From assembly GCA_947495685.1 (NCBI GenBank), contig CANLZY010000010.1:62001-126000 (forward strand): a stretch of 64,000 bases of DNA. Direction: 5' to 3'. The stretch is from an uncultured Tropicimonas sp. (GTDB taxonomy: Bacteria; Pseudomonadota; Alphaproteobacteria; Rhodobacterales; Rhodobacteraceae). Below, piece by piece: positions 9,306 through 16,991 of this stretch. The translations under genes were made by a program, and so were the position numbers. The notes below the pieces were generated by a model that saw only the letters and a list, made by a program, of their open reading frames with translations, made no database searches and was not told the DNA's origin. The stretch's first letter is position 1. Each line of letters begins with the position of its first letter.

Positions 9306-9923
9306 ATGGACACGACCTTTTTCATCAGCGCTTTCGTGACGTTGTTCGTCATCATCGACCCGATCGGGCTGACACCGGTGTTTCTTGCACTGACCCAGGG
9401 CGAGGCGCCTGCACGACGTCAGGCCATCGGGATGCGCGCCCTGATGTTGGCGTTCTTCCTGTTGACGCTGTTCGGCCTTGCCGGCGAGGCCGTCCTGGGT
9501 TTCGTTGGCATCTCGTTTCCGGCATTCCGGATCGCTGGCGGAATCCTGCTGTTCCTGACAGCGCTGGACATGTTATTCGAACGCCGCACCGCGCGCCGCG
9601 ACCATCAGGCCGAAGAAGAACGCCCTGATCCGTCGGTCTTTCCACTGGCCATTCCGCTGCTGGCCGGGCCTGGCGCGATCACGTCGATGATCCTGCTGAT
9701 CGGTCAGGCGGACGGACCGTTACAGGCGGCCGGTGTTTTCGGGGTGATGGGAATTGTCCTTTTGGTGGTGGCGCTCTTTTTCCGGGCGGCGGACCCACTG
9801 GAACGAATTCTTGGGCGCACCGGAACAGTCGTCGCCACCCGCTTGCTTGGCATGCTGCTGGCGGCCCTGTCGGTTCAGTTCGTGCTGGATGGCCTGCAGG
9901 GCGCGGGCCTGATGGCAGTGTGA
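9306..9923 (+). CDS. MarC-family integral membrane protein
   Basis: A 205-residue protein with six predicted membrane segments. It starts with the family signature FVTLFVIIDPIGLTPVFLAL and has a second characteristic motif in the middle (PLAIPLLAGPGAITSMILL). A charged loop of about 20 residues (FERRTARRDHQAEEER) separates the two three-helix halves. MarC/NhaG-type proteins have no firmly established function; the old link to multiple antibiotic resistance was withdrawn. It follows the ABC-F gene by 98 bases. Confidence 0.92.
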   Translation: MDTTFFISAFVTLFVIIDPIGLTPVFLALTQGEAPARRQAIGMRALMLAFFLLTLFGLAGEAVLGFVGISFPAFRIAGGILLFLTALDMLFERRTARRDHQAEEERPDPSVFPLAIPLLAGPGAITSMILLIGQADGPLQAAGVFGVMGIVLLVVALFFRAADPLERILGRTGTVVATRLLGMLLAALSVQFVLDGLQGAGLMAV

Positions 9924-10017
9924 TCGGCGGCGGGGTGGCAGGACGGGCCTCGGATACCTACATCCGAGACACTCCCGAGACCGCCCGACAGCGCCGCCCC
10001 CGAAGAAGGACCCCCGC

Positions 10018-10599
10018 ATGACCAGCGATCAGACCGCCTCCATCATCTACCTTGTGCTGCTGGGGGCCGTGGTCGGCGGCTATTTTTTCCTGGCGAACCG
10101 CAGGAACCTGGGGCGCACCCTGCGCCAGGGCGGCCTTTGGGTGCTGATCTTCATCGGCGTGATCGTCGGCTACGGGCTGTGGGGCGACCTGCGGGAGACG
10201 GTCATTCCGCGTCAGGCGGTCTTTGCCGACCAGGGACGGATCGAGGTGCCGATCGCGCGGGACGGGCATTACCACATGACGCTCGACATCAACGGCGCGA
10301 TGGTCCGGTTTGTGGTGGACACCGGGGCCAGCGATATCGTGCTGACACAAGACGACGCGAGACGCGCCGGGATCGAACTGGACGGCCTGCCCTTCATGGG
10401 GATCGCCAACACCGCCAACGGCGAGGTGCGCACCGCGCGGGTCCGGCTGGACTCGGTCAGCCTTGGCGCAATCACGGACCGCGGCGTTCCGGCGCTGGTG
10501 AATGGCGGCGAGATGACTGGCTCGCTGCTCGGCATGGCCTATCTCAACCGGTTCTCCGAGGTCTCTTTCGGCGGCGGAAAGATGGTTCTGACCCGCTGA
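10018..10599 (+). CDS. Membrane-anchored retropepsin-like aspartic protease (TIGR02281 type)
   Basis: A 193-residue protein with two N-terminal membrane helices (about residues 8-26 and 40-54), then a periplasmic single-lobe aspartic protease domain. The catalytic motif VVDTGASDIVLT lies at residues 100-110, and the flap-like and C-terminal parts (GSLLGMAYLNRFSEVSF) match clan AA proteases of the alphaproteobacterial TIGR02281 group. Such proteins act as homodimers; the substrate here is unknown. Confidence 0.88.
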   Translation: MTSDQTASIIYLVLLGAVVGGYFFLANRRNLGRTLRQGGLWVLIFIGVIVGYGLWGDLRETVIPRQAVFADQGRIEVPIARDGHYHMTLDINGAMVRFVVDTGASDIVLTQDDARRAGIELDGLPFMGIANTANGEVRTARVRLDSVSLGAITDRGVPALVNGGEMTGSLLGMAYLNRFSEVSFGGGKMVLTR

Positions 10600-10722
10600 C
10601 CGACGGCGTGGCATGACCTGCGTCATGGCAGGCCAGCCCTGAACCACGTATTCTATCCATGCGAGGGCCCGCCGGGCGCTTCGATTACGGCGGGTGTCCT
10701 CCACGATACAGGAGGAAGAGCC

Positions 10723-11133
10723 ATGACATTTCGCAAGTTTGTTGTTCCCATCCTGACGATCGCGGGTGTTGCACTTGGTGTTGGCGCGGCCAACGCTGCG
10801 GATGACACCGGTCGGGATGCCTTCATGTCTGCCTGTGCCAGTTGCCACGGCGCTGATGCCAGCGGCGCAGGTGATGTTGCAAAGTTCCTGACCGTGCCCG
10901 TGCCGGGCCTGACCGGCCTGTCTGCGGCCAATGACGGCGCATTCCCGATGCTCGATGTGATCCATATCATTGATGGGCGCACCGGTGTGCGCGGCCACGG
11001 GTCCGAAATGCCGATCTGGGGCGACTATTTCAGTGACAAGGCCCGGTCGACGGCCGGCGTCTTTGGTGCCGAGACTGTCGCGCGTGGGCGGATCCTGTCG
11101 CTGGCCTACTATCTGGAATCCATCCAGAAATAG
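10723..11133 (+). CDS. Small periplasmic cytochrome c
   Basis: A 136-residue protein with a cleavable Sec signal (residues 1-25, ending GAANAA) and one heme-binding motif CASCH (residues 38-42). The distal methionine is likely the Met of GSEMPIWGDYF, a motif shared by class I cytochromes of this group. It probably carries electrons in the periplasm; no oxidase or dehydrogenase partner is adjacent. A strong ribosome binding site (AGGAGG) precedes the ATG by 8 bases. Confidence 0.9.
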   Translation: MTFRKFVVPILTIAGVALGVGAANAADDTGRDAFMSACASCHGADASGAGDVAKFLTVPVPGLTGLSAANDGAFPMLDVIHIIDGRTGVRGHGSEMPIWGDYFSDKARSTAGVFGAETVARGRILSLAYYLESIQK

Positions 11134-11460
11134 GGGTCTGAGCCCGACAGCAGCGCGGTCGGCATTCTCGGTGTCAGTTCGCACGCGGTGAGGCCGACCT
11201 ACTCGTTTTGTGAAAGCCCAGCACCGGGTTTTGGCTGGGTGCGTGCTAGCTGTGCCCCGCCCTGGGTGGCTTGGTCGGGAGGCCCGTAGAGGTCACTGCC
11301 AAGATCCTGCACGGCTTGATGCCCCTTTTGATCGCACGCGGCCTGTTGACGTGAAGGGGGGGCGCGCTTGGTCGGTTTTGCACCCAACGTCCGGCGCCCT
11401 GCAGGATCGCCGAACACCGGTTTCTGGCCGAACGCGGCTATGCCCCCAAAACGGCCCTTT
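11134..11460. other. Intergenic region between cytochrome c and holC
   Basis: 327 bases between two convergent genes. I see no ORF with coding character, no clear terminator with a T-run and no repeat. Confidence 0.5.
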
Positions 11461-11934
11461 CTACGCCGGGTCGGGCGAGGCCTCGGCCTTCATCTCCCAG
11501 CGACCGCCTTCCTCCGACCAGTACTGGGCCGACGCGCCCTCGCCAGTCAGTGCCTTCCACTGTCCCCGGGCCAGTTGCACGGCCTCCGGGTCATGGCCGT
11601 CGAACAGGATGCAAACCCGGTCGAGGGCCGCCACCTCCTGTGCGCTTACGGCGGCCCCGTCCACCGACATCAGGCATTGGGCGCCGTTGGTCAGGGCATC
11701 GTCGCAGGTCAGCAGGATGGGCTGGTCGGCGTCATGTGCCCCCCCCGCCAGCCCGTGCGGCAGGAACCCCTCGTCGGTGCCCGACCAGAGTTTCTGGTCG
11801 AGCCAGTGCAGGCGCCCTTCGTCCGTTCCCCGAACCACCACCCGCCAGCCACGCTGCGTGGATTTCTCCAGCAGCATGGGCAACGTCGCGGCCAGCGGCT
11901 GCCGGGTCAGGTGATAGAACAGCGCCTGCCCCAT
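11461..11934 (-). CDS. holC: DNA polymerase III chi subunit
   Basis: The chi subunit links the clamp loader to single-stranded-DNA-binding protein. This 157-residue protein begins ALFYHLTRQPLAATLPMLLEK and has the family core RGWRVVVRGTD and the stretch LDQKLWSGTDEGFLPHG, both diagnostic. It starts five bases after the pepA stop on the same strand, the conserved pepA-holC operon of alphaproteobacteria. No psi subunit is expected in this class. Confidence 0.95.
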   Translation of the reverse strand: MGQALFYHLTRQPLAATLPMLLEKSTQRGWRVVVRGTDEGRLHWLDQKLWSGTDEGFLPHGLAGGAHDADQPILLTCDDALTNGAQCLMSVDGAAVSAQEVAALDRVCILFDGHDPEAVQLARGQWKALTGEGASAQYWSEEGGRWEMKAEASPDPA

Positions 11935-11939
11935 GGTCT

Positions 11940-13415
11940 TCAGCCGGCCTCGTAGCCGTCGCGGATCATCCGGTCGAGCGCCATGACCCCCCAGCCCGAT
12001 GCGCCCTTGGGGGCCAGCGGCGTCGGCGTGGCAGGCTGTGCCACACCCGCGATATCAAGGTGAATCCAGGGCGTGTCGTCCTTGACGAACCGATGCAGGA
12101 ACTCTGCCGCGGTGATGGATCCTGCCGCCCGGGTGCCGACGTTTTTCACATCGGCCTTGTTGGACTTCAGCAGCCCGGCATAGCTCTTGCCGATCGGCAT
12201 TCGCCAGGCCCCCTCGCCCTCGGTGCCTGCCGCCTTGAGGAAGGCGTTGGCAAAGCCGTCGTCATTGGAGAACACCCCGGCGTTGTCGTGGCCAAGCGCA
12301 ACGATGATCGCACCGGTCAGCGTGGCAAGGTCGATCATGCCGGTCGGCTTGAAGCGCTCCTGTGCGTACCACATCACGTCCCCCAGAACGAGCCGGCCCT
12401 CGGCGTCGGTGTTGATCACCTCGACCGTGTCGCCCTTCATCGAGGCGACGATGTCGCCCGGACGCTGCGCCTTGCCGTCGGGCATGTTCTCGACCAGCCC
12501 GACAATGCCGACCACGTTGGCCTTGGCCTTGCGCAGGGCCAGTGTCTTCATCACGCCGGAGACAACGCCAGCGCCGCCCATGTCCATGGTCATGTCTTCC
12601 ATGCCCGCGCCGGGTTTCAGCGAAATGCCCCCGGTGTCAAAGACCACGCCCTTGCCGATCAGTGCCAGCGGAGCTTCGTCGCCGCCGCCCGTCCAGCGCA
12701 TGACGACGACCTTGGAGGGGCTCTCGGAGCCCAGCCCAACGCCCAGCAACATGGTCATGCCGAGTTTTTCGAGATCCGCTTCCTCCAGCACCTCGACCTC
12801 GACCCCAAGCTCGGACAGCGCCACGAGTTTCTCGGCAAAGCTTTCGGTGGTCAGAACGTTCGCCGGCAGGTTCACGAGGTCACGGGTGAAATAGACCCCC
12901 TCGGCCACCGCCTCGACCGGTGTCATGGCCTGGGTCAACGTGTCGGGATCGGTGACCATGATGCTGAAGCTTCCGGCCGCAGCCTCCGCAGCCTCGCCCG
13001 TGCGGCAGGCCTTGAAGGCGTAGGAGCGCAGCGAGAGACCAAGCGCCAGGTCCGCCAGCCCCTTGCGGACCCCGCCCAGCACCAGCACGTCGCCCTTGCC
13101 GCGTGCGGCTCCGATCGCAGCCCCGGCCTTGCGCAGATCCTCGGCCGCAGGCCGGTCGTCGACGCGGACGACCTGTACCGCCGTGGCCTGCATCCCGACC
13201 GGAAAGGCCAGATCGATCGAGTCGCCCGGCGCCAGGTCGCAAAACGCGGTGCCGGTCACACAGCGTTCGACCGCCCCCTTGCAGAGCCGGTTCACGCGCC
13301 GCGCGCCGGTGTCCAGCTTGCCGCTCTTGGGCACCAGCACGACAACGCGGCCTTCGAAGTCGCTGATGGCGTCAATGTCAAGCTGGCGGATTTCAACAAC
13401 GGGAGGGGTGGTCAT
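11940..13415 (-). CDS. pepA: Leucyl (cytosol) aminopeptidase, M17 family
   Basis: A 491-residue two-metal aminopeptidase that removes N-terminal residues from peptides. The C-terminal catalytic domain has the metal-binding stretch GKGVVFDTGGISLKP, the signature NTDAEGRLVLGD and a terminal PTPLAPKGASGWGV segment; the first ~180 residues form the usual macro-like N-terminal domain. The ATG at 13415 (MTTPPVVEIRQLD) is chosen because the open frame upstream is not family-like. It overlaps nothing and is followed after five bases by holC. Confidence 0.96.
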   Translation of the reverse strand: MTTPPVVEIRQLDIDAISDFEGRVVVLVPKSGKLDTGARRVNRLCKGAVERCVTGTAFCDLAPGDSIDLAFPVGMQATAVQVVRVDDRPAAEDLRKAGAAIGAARGKGDVLVLGGVRKGLADLALGLSLRSYAFKACRTGEAAEAAAGSFSIMVTDPDTLTQAMTPVEAVAEGVYFTRDLVNLPANVLTTESFAEKLVALSELGVEVEVLEEADLEKLGMTMLLGVGLGSESPSKVVVMRWTGGGDEAPLALIGKGVVFDTGGISLKPGAGMEDMTMDMGGAGVVSGVMKTLALRKAKANVVGIVGLVENMPDGKAQRPGDIVASMKGDTVEVINTDAEGRLVLGDVMWYAQERFKPTGMIDLATLTGAIIVALGHDNAGVFSNDDGFANAFLKAAGTEGEGAWRMPIGKSYAGLLKSNKADVKNVGTRAAGSITAAEFLHRFVKDDTPWIHLDIAGVAQPATPTPLAPKGASGWGVMALDRMIRDGYEAG

Positions 13416-13601
13416 GGTTTGGACTCCGGGATTGCGTTTGCCCCTACCTAGTGCTCCACGCGGCAATGTGCCAGCACCTCGGCGGGCCAAGGGCAACCGC
13501 GCCCGGTTCCCCCGACGCCGTCCGAGCGCTAGGCTGGCCAGAACGGGGAAAGCCCCAGAGCCGGCCAAACCGCCGGGCCATGCTGGCGCAGGGGAGGCGA
13601 C

Positions 13602-14276
13602 ATGCAGGACGCGACAGGCAAGAAACGGGAGTTCACCCAGGCAGAGATCGGCGCGCTTGCACATCTGTACCGGGGTGAGGTCTATCGCAGCACCATCTGG
13701 CGGACCCGGCTGGACACCACGACGAACTGGTCCGTCGTATCGCTGGGGGCGGCGATTTCGCTGTCGTTCAACAGCCCGGAGGCATCGCCGCTGCCGATTT
13801 TGCTGGTCGGCATCCTGATCTGGACGCTGATGGTGATGGAGGCCCGGCGGTATCGCTATTTCAACGTCTGGCGCGCGCGGGCACGGTATATCGAGACCCA
13901 TTTCTATGCGCCGATGCTGCTGGATGGCGACCTGCACACCGAGGAAAACTGGCAAAAGGTGCTGGCAGAGGATTATTGGCGGCCCGACTATCACGTGAGC
14001 CTGCTCACCGCGATGGGCCGGCGTATCCGGCGGAACTACCTGTGGATCCTGTCGGTGCAGATGATCGCCTATGTCGGCAAACTCATCGTGCATCCGGTGC
14101 CTGCCGATTCCGTCCGCACGGTGATTGATCGCGCGGATACGGGACCGCTGCCGGGCGAGTTGGTGTTGGGAATCGGTGTCGCCTACCTGTCGGCCTTCGT
14201 GATCATCGCCCAGATCACCGGGCGCCGGGATGCCGCCCGTGCGGCCAGCCGCGGCCAGGGACGGTCTCTCGGCTAA
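13602..14276 (+). CDS. DUF2270 membrane protein
   Basis: A 224-residue protein with a cytosolic N terminus carrying the family signature LAHLYRGEVYRSTIWRTRLD (about residues 19-38), two helices at about 45-80, a soluble middle (HFYAPMLLDGDLHTEENWQ) and a further one or two membrane segments near 195-212. The DUF2270 family has no known function. It is inserted between pepA and lptF, which are often direct neighbours in related genomes, and is followed by the structured repeats at 14310-14572. Confidence 0.85.
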   Translation: MQDATGKKREFTQAEIGALAHLYRGEVYRSTIWRTRLDTTTNWSVVSLGAAISLSFNSPEASPLPILLVGILIWTLMVMEARRYRYFNVWRARARYIETHFYAPMLLDGDLHTEENWQKVLAEDYWRPDYHVSLLTAMGRRIRRNYLWILSVQMIAYVGKLIVHPVPADSVRTVIDRADTGPLPGELVLGIGVAYLSAFVIIAQITGRRDAARAASRGQGRSLG

Positions 14277-14309
14277 CGGCCCTTCAACGACGTCTGTGCC
14301 GGTCAAACG

Positions 14310-14400
14310 GGGCGGCTCCCGCCCGTCTTCGACGCCTGCGGCGTCTCATCCCGTTGGGCGTGGCAGGGCCGCAGGGGGCTAGCGCCCCCTGCGGCCCTGC
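14310..14400 (+). repeat. Structured dispersed repeat, copy 1
   Basis: Three consecutive stem-loops separated by conserved linkers. Stem A is GGGCGG / CCGCCC with loop CTC (14310-14324). Stem B is GACGCC / GGCGTC with loop TGC (14331-14345). Then comes the linker CCCGTTGGGC. Stem C is a perfect 17-base stem, 14363-14379 with 14384-14400, around loop TAGC. The same linkers and stem positions recur at 14488-14572 (minus) and 58032-58124 (plus). It begins 34 bases after the DUF2270 stop. Confidence 0.75.
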
Positions 14401-14487
14401 AATTCCGGGAACACCTGGTGCACCTCACATCGGTCCACCGTATGTGCGCCCCGTTTCAATGGAAGCGCTTCACAAACAAGGGCCGAA

Positions 14488-14572
14488 CCGCCGCAGGCGG
14501 CCGCGCGCGTCAGCGCGCGCCCGGCCCAACGGTGCGAGACGCATCAGCGTCGAGCACCGGCGGGAGCCGCCC
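14488..14572 (-). repeat. Structured dispersed repeat, copy 2 (inverted relative to copy 1)
   Basis: Read on the minus strand from 14572: GGGCGG CTC CCGCC, then GACGC TGAT GCGTC, then the linker CCGTTGGGC, then a GCGCGC / GCGCGC stem around TGAC, then CCGCC TGC GGCGG. Stem B differs in loop and length from copy 1 but still pairs. It faces copy 1 across about 90 bases. Confidence 0.7.
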
Positions 14573-14757
14573 TCTTTCCCCCTCTGCCCCACAAACGCAC
14601 CGGCCGTTTCACAGCCACGGCCCAAGTGCCCCTGCCGGTTGCACCACAAAATGCGGCACGTATCGTCTCAATCGCACTGCAGGCTGCGCGATGGGTTTTA
14701 CCGCCCGGCCAATTTCGTCTAAGCCGGGGCGTACGAGTGATCTGGAGCAACGCTGGC

Positions 14758-15888
14758 GTGGCGAGATTCGACCGATACTTTCTCTACCAGCTGATGGTGC
14801 TCTTCGGCTTTTTCTCGCTCGTCCTGGTTTCGGTGTACTGGATCAACCGGGCGGTGATCCTGTTCGACCAGCTTCTGGCCGACGGGCAGTCCGCCGGGGT
14901 CTTCCTGACCCTGACGCTGTTCACCCTGCCCAATGTCATCCGCATGGTCCTGCCGATTTCCGCCTTCGTCGCCGCGGTCTATGTCACCAACCGCCTTGCC
15001 ACCGAATCCGAACTGGTGGTCACCCAGGCCACCGGCATGTCGCCGTGGCGGATGGCGCGGCCGGTGCTGTATTTCGGCCTGATCGTATCGCTGCTGATGG
15101 CGCTGCTCGTCCATATCCTCGTCCCCGTCAGCCGGACGCAGCTGGCCGACCGCGCCGAGGAGATCGAAGCAAACGTCGCCGCGCGCATGCTGACCGAGGG
15201 GCAGTTCCTGCACCCCGCCAAGGGCATCACCTTCTATATCCGCGAGGTCACCCGCGACGGCGAGCTGATCGATGTGTTCCTGTCGGACGCGCGCGCCGAA
15301 ACCACGCGCACCGATTACATGGCCGCCCGCGCCTATCTGGTGCAGCAGGACACCGGCCCCAAGCTGGTCATGGTCGATGGCGCCGCGCAGACCCTCGACC
15401 AGACCGACAACCGGCTTCTCGTCACAACCTTCGAAACCTTCACCTATGACGTCGGCGCGCTGATGCAGAGCAGCGGGCGCTCGCGCCGCGATGTGCGCGA
15501 ATACGACACGCTGACCCTGTTCAACCCCGACGACGACGCCCTGGCGGCCACCCGCAAGGACCAGGCACGGTTCCTCTACGAGGGTCACCTGCGCATAGCA
15601 CAGCCCTTCAACCCGCTGGTCGCGTCCATGATCGGGTTTGCGGCGCTGATGATCGGCGGCTTCAGCCGTTTTGGTGTCTGGCGGCAGATCGGGCTGGCCG
15701 TGGTGCTGATCATCGTGCTGCAGGCGGTCGAAAACGTGACCGCCGACATGGCCCGGCGCGACACGGCATTGTGGCCACTGGTATACCTTCCGACCTTCCT
15801 CGGGGGCATGGCCGTCGCCGTGATGCTGTGGATGGCGGGGCGCCCGCCACTGTTTCGCTGGGTCCGCCGGGCCGAGGCTGCCTCATGA
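14758..15888 (+). CDS. lptF: LPS export ABC transporter permease LptF
   Basis: One of the two inner-membrane permeases of the LptB2FG complex that pulls lipopolysaccharide out of the membrane. 376 residues with six membrane segments: three near the N terminus (from RYFLYQLMVLFGFFSLVLVS) and three after a periplasmic beta-jellyroll domain of about 170 residues. The GTG at 14758 (VARFDRYFL) is taken as the start because it matches the usual family N terminus and has GGAG upstream; the longer open frame is not conserved-looking. First gene of lptF-lptG-lptD-surA-pdxA-rsmA. Confidence 0.92.
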   Translation: MARFDRYFLYQLMVLFGFFSLVLVSVYWINRAVILFDQLLADGQSAGVFLTLTLFTLPNVIRMVLPISAFVAAVYVTNRLATESELVVTQATGMSPWRMARPVLYFGLIVSLLMALLVHILVPVSRTQLADRAEEIEANVAARMLTEGQFLHPAKGITFYIREVTRDGELIDVFLSDARAETTRTDYMAARAYLVQQDTGPKLVMVDGAAQTLDQTDNRLLVTTFETFTYDVGALMQSSGRSRRDVREYDTLTLFNPDDDALAATRKDQARFLYEGHLRIAQPFNPLVASMIGFAALMIGGFSRFGVWRQIGLAVVLIIVLQAVENVTADMARRDTALWPLVYLPTFLGGMAVAVMLWMAGRPPLFRWVRRAEAAS

Positions 15889-16991
15889 AGCTGCAACTCT
15901 ACTTCGCCCGCAAGTTCCTCAAGATCACCTTGGGCATCTTCGTTGTCTTCGGCCTGTTCATGGTTCTTCTGGATATGGTCGAACAGATGCGCAAGTTCGA
16001 CTCCGCCGAACTTTCCTTTGGTGGCGCGCTTGAACTGGCCGCCCTGTCGGTGCCCGAAACGCTCTACTTGGTATTGCCGCTGGTGGTGATGCTGTCGACG
16101 CTGGCGCTGTTTCTCAGCCTTGCGCGCACCTCGGAGCTGGTGGTCACGCGGGCCGCCGGCCGGTCGGCGATCCGGGCGATGATCGCCCCGGCCATCGCCG
16201 CCTTCGGGATCGGCATCCTGGGCGTGACCGTCATGAACCCGATCGTGGCCGCAACCAAGCACGCCTACGAGATCCGGGCCGCCGCCTATTCCGGCAACGG
16301 GCACAGCGCCTTGTCTGTCAGCCGTGAAGGGCTCTGGTTGCGCCAGGGCGGTGTCGAGGGGCAGACCGTCATCCGGGCCCAACGCGCCAACCTCGACGGC
16401 ACGGTTCTCTATGATGCCACCTTCATCGGGTTTCCCCCGGAGGATACCGGTGCGACGGGAGCCGTGCGCCGGGCCGAGGCCGAAAGCGCCGCGCTCACCG
16501 TAGGTGCCTGGGTTCTGACAAACGTGAAGCTCTGGCCGCTTGGCGTCTCCAACCCCGAGGCCGAGGCCAGTTTTCACAAGGAGTTGATCCTGCCCTCCAC
16601 GCTCACCCGGGACCAGATCCGCGACAGCTTCGGCTCGCCCGCGTCGATCCCGATCTGGGACCTGCCCGCCTTTATCCGCAACCTCGACGAGGCCGGATTT
16701 TCCGCCCGGCTGCACCGGGTCTGGTTCCAGATGGAACTGGCCCTGCCGCTGTTCCTGGCGTCGATGGTGATGATCGGGGCCGGCTTCACCATGCGCCACA
16801 CCCGTTTTGGCCGCACTGGCATCATGGTCCTGTTTGCCCTTCTGATGGGGTTTTCGGCCTTCTTCATCCGGAACTTTGCCCAGATCCTTGGCCAGAACGG
16901 TGACCTGCCCGTCGCCCTCGCCGCCTGGGCGCCACCGGTCGCGGCGATCCTGATGTCACTGGGCCTGCTGCTGCACCTGGAGGACGGATGA
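15885..16991 (+). CDS. lptG: LPS export ABC transporter permease LptG
   Basis: Partner of LptF in the LptB2FG complex. 368 residues with the same six-helix plus periplasmic jellyroll layout; the N terminus KLQLYFARKFLKITLGIFVVF and the coupling stretch ARTSELVVTRAAGRS are typical. Its ATG overlaps the lptF stop by four bases (ATGA), so the two are translationally coupled, and its stop overlaps the lptD start in the same way. Confidence 0.95.
   Translation: MKLQLYFARKFLKITLGIFVVFGLFMVLLDMVEQMRKFDSAELSFGGALELAALSVPETLYLVLPLVVMLSTLALFLSLARTSELVVTRAAGRSAIRAMIAPAIAAFGIGILGVTVMNPIVAATKHAYEIRAAAYSGNGHSALSVSREGLWLRQGGVEGQTVIRAQRANLDGTVLYDATFIGFPPEDTGATGAVRRAEAESAALTVGAWVLTNVKLWPLGVSNPEAEASFHKELILPSTLTRDQIRDSFGSPASIPIWDLPAFIRNLDEAGFSARLHRVWFQMELALPLFLASMVMIGAGFTMRHTRFGRTGIMVLFALLMGFSAFFIRNFAQILGQNGDLPVALAAWAPPVAAILMSLGLLLHLEDG

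Larger units (their letters stand above)
14277..14757. other. Repeat-bearing intergenic region before lptF
   Basis: 481 bases without a convincing gene. It holds two copies of a structured GC-rich repeat in opposite orientation (14310-14400 and 14488-14572), listed separately. The last ~180 bases lead into lptF and should contain its promoter, though I see no clean hexamer pair. Confidence 0.6.

Noticed and set aside
11199-11417. 72-residue minus-strand ORF between cytochrome c and holC
   Set aside because: Low-complexity Gln/Pro/Arg text, no ribosome binding site and no protein-like pattern.
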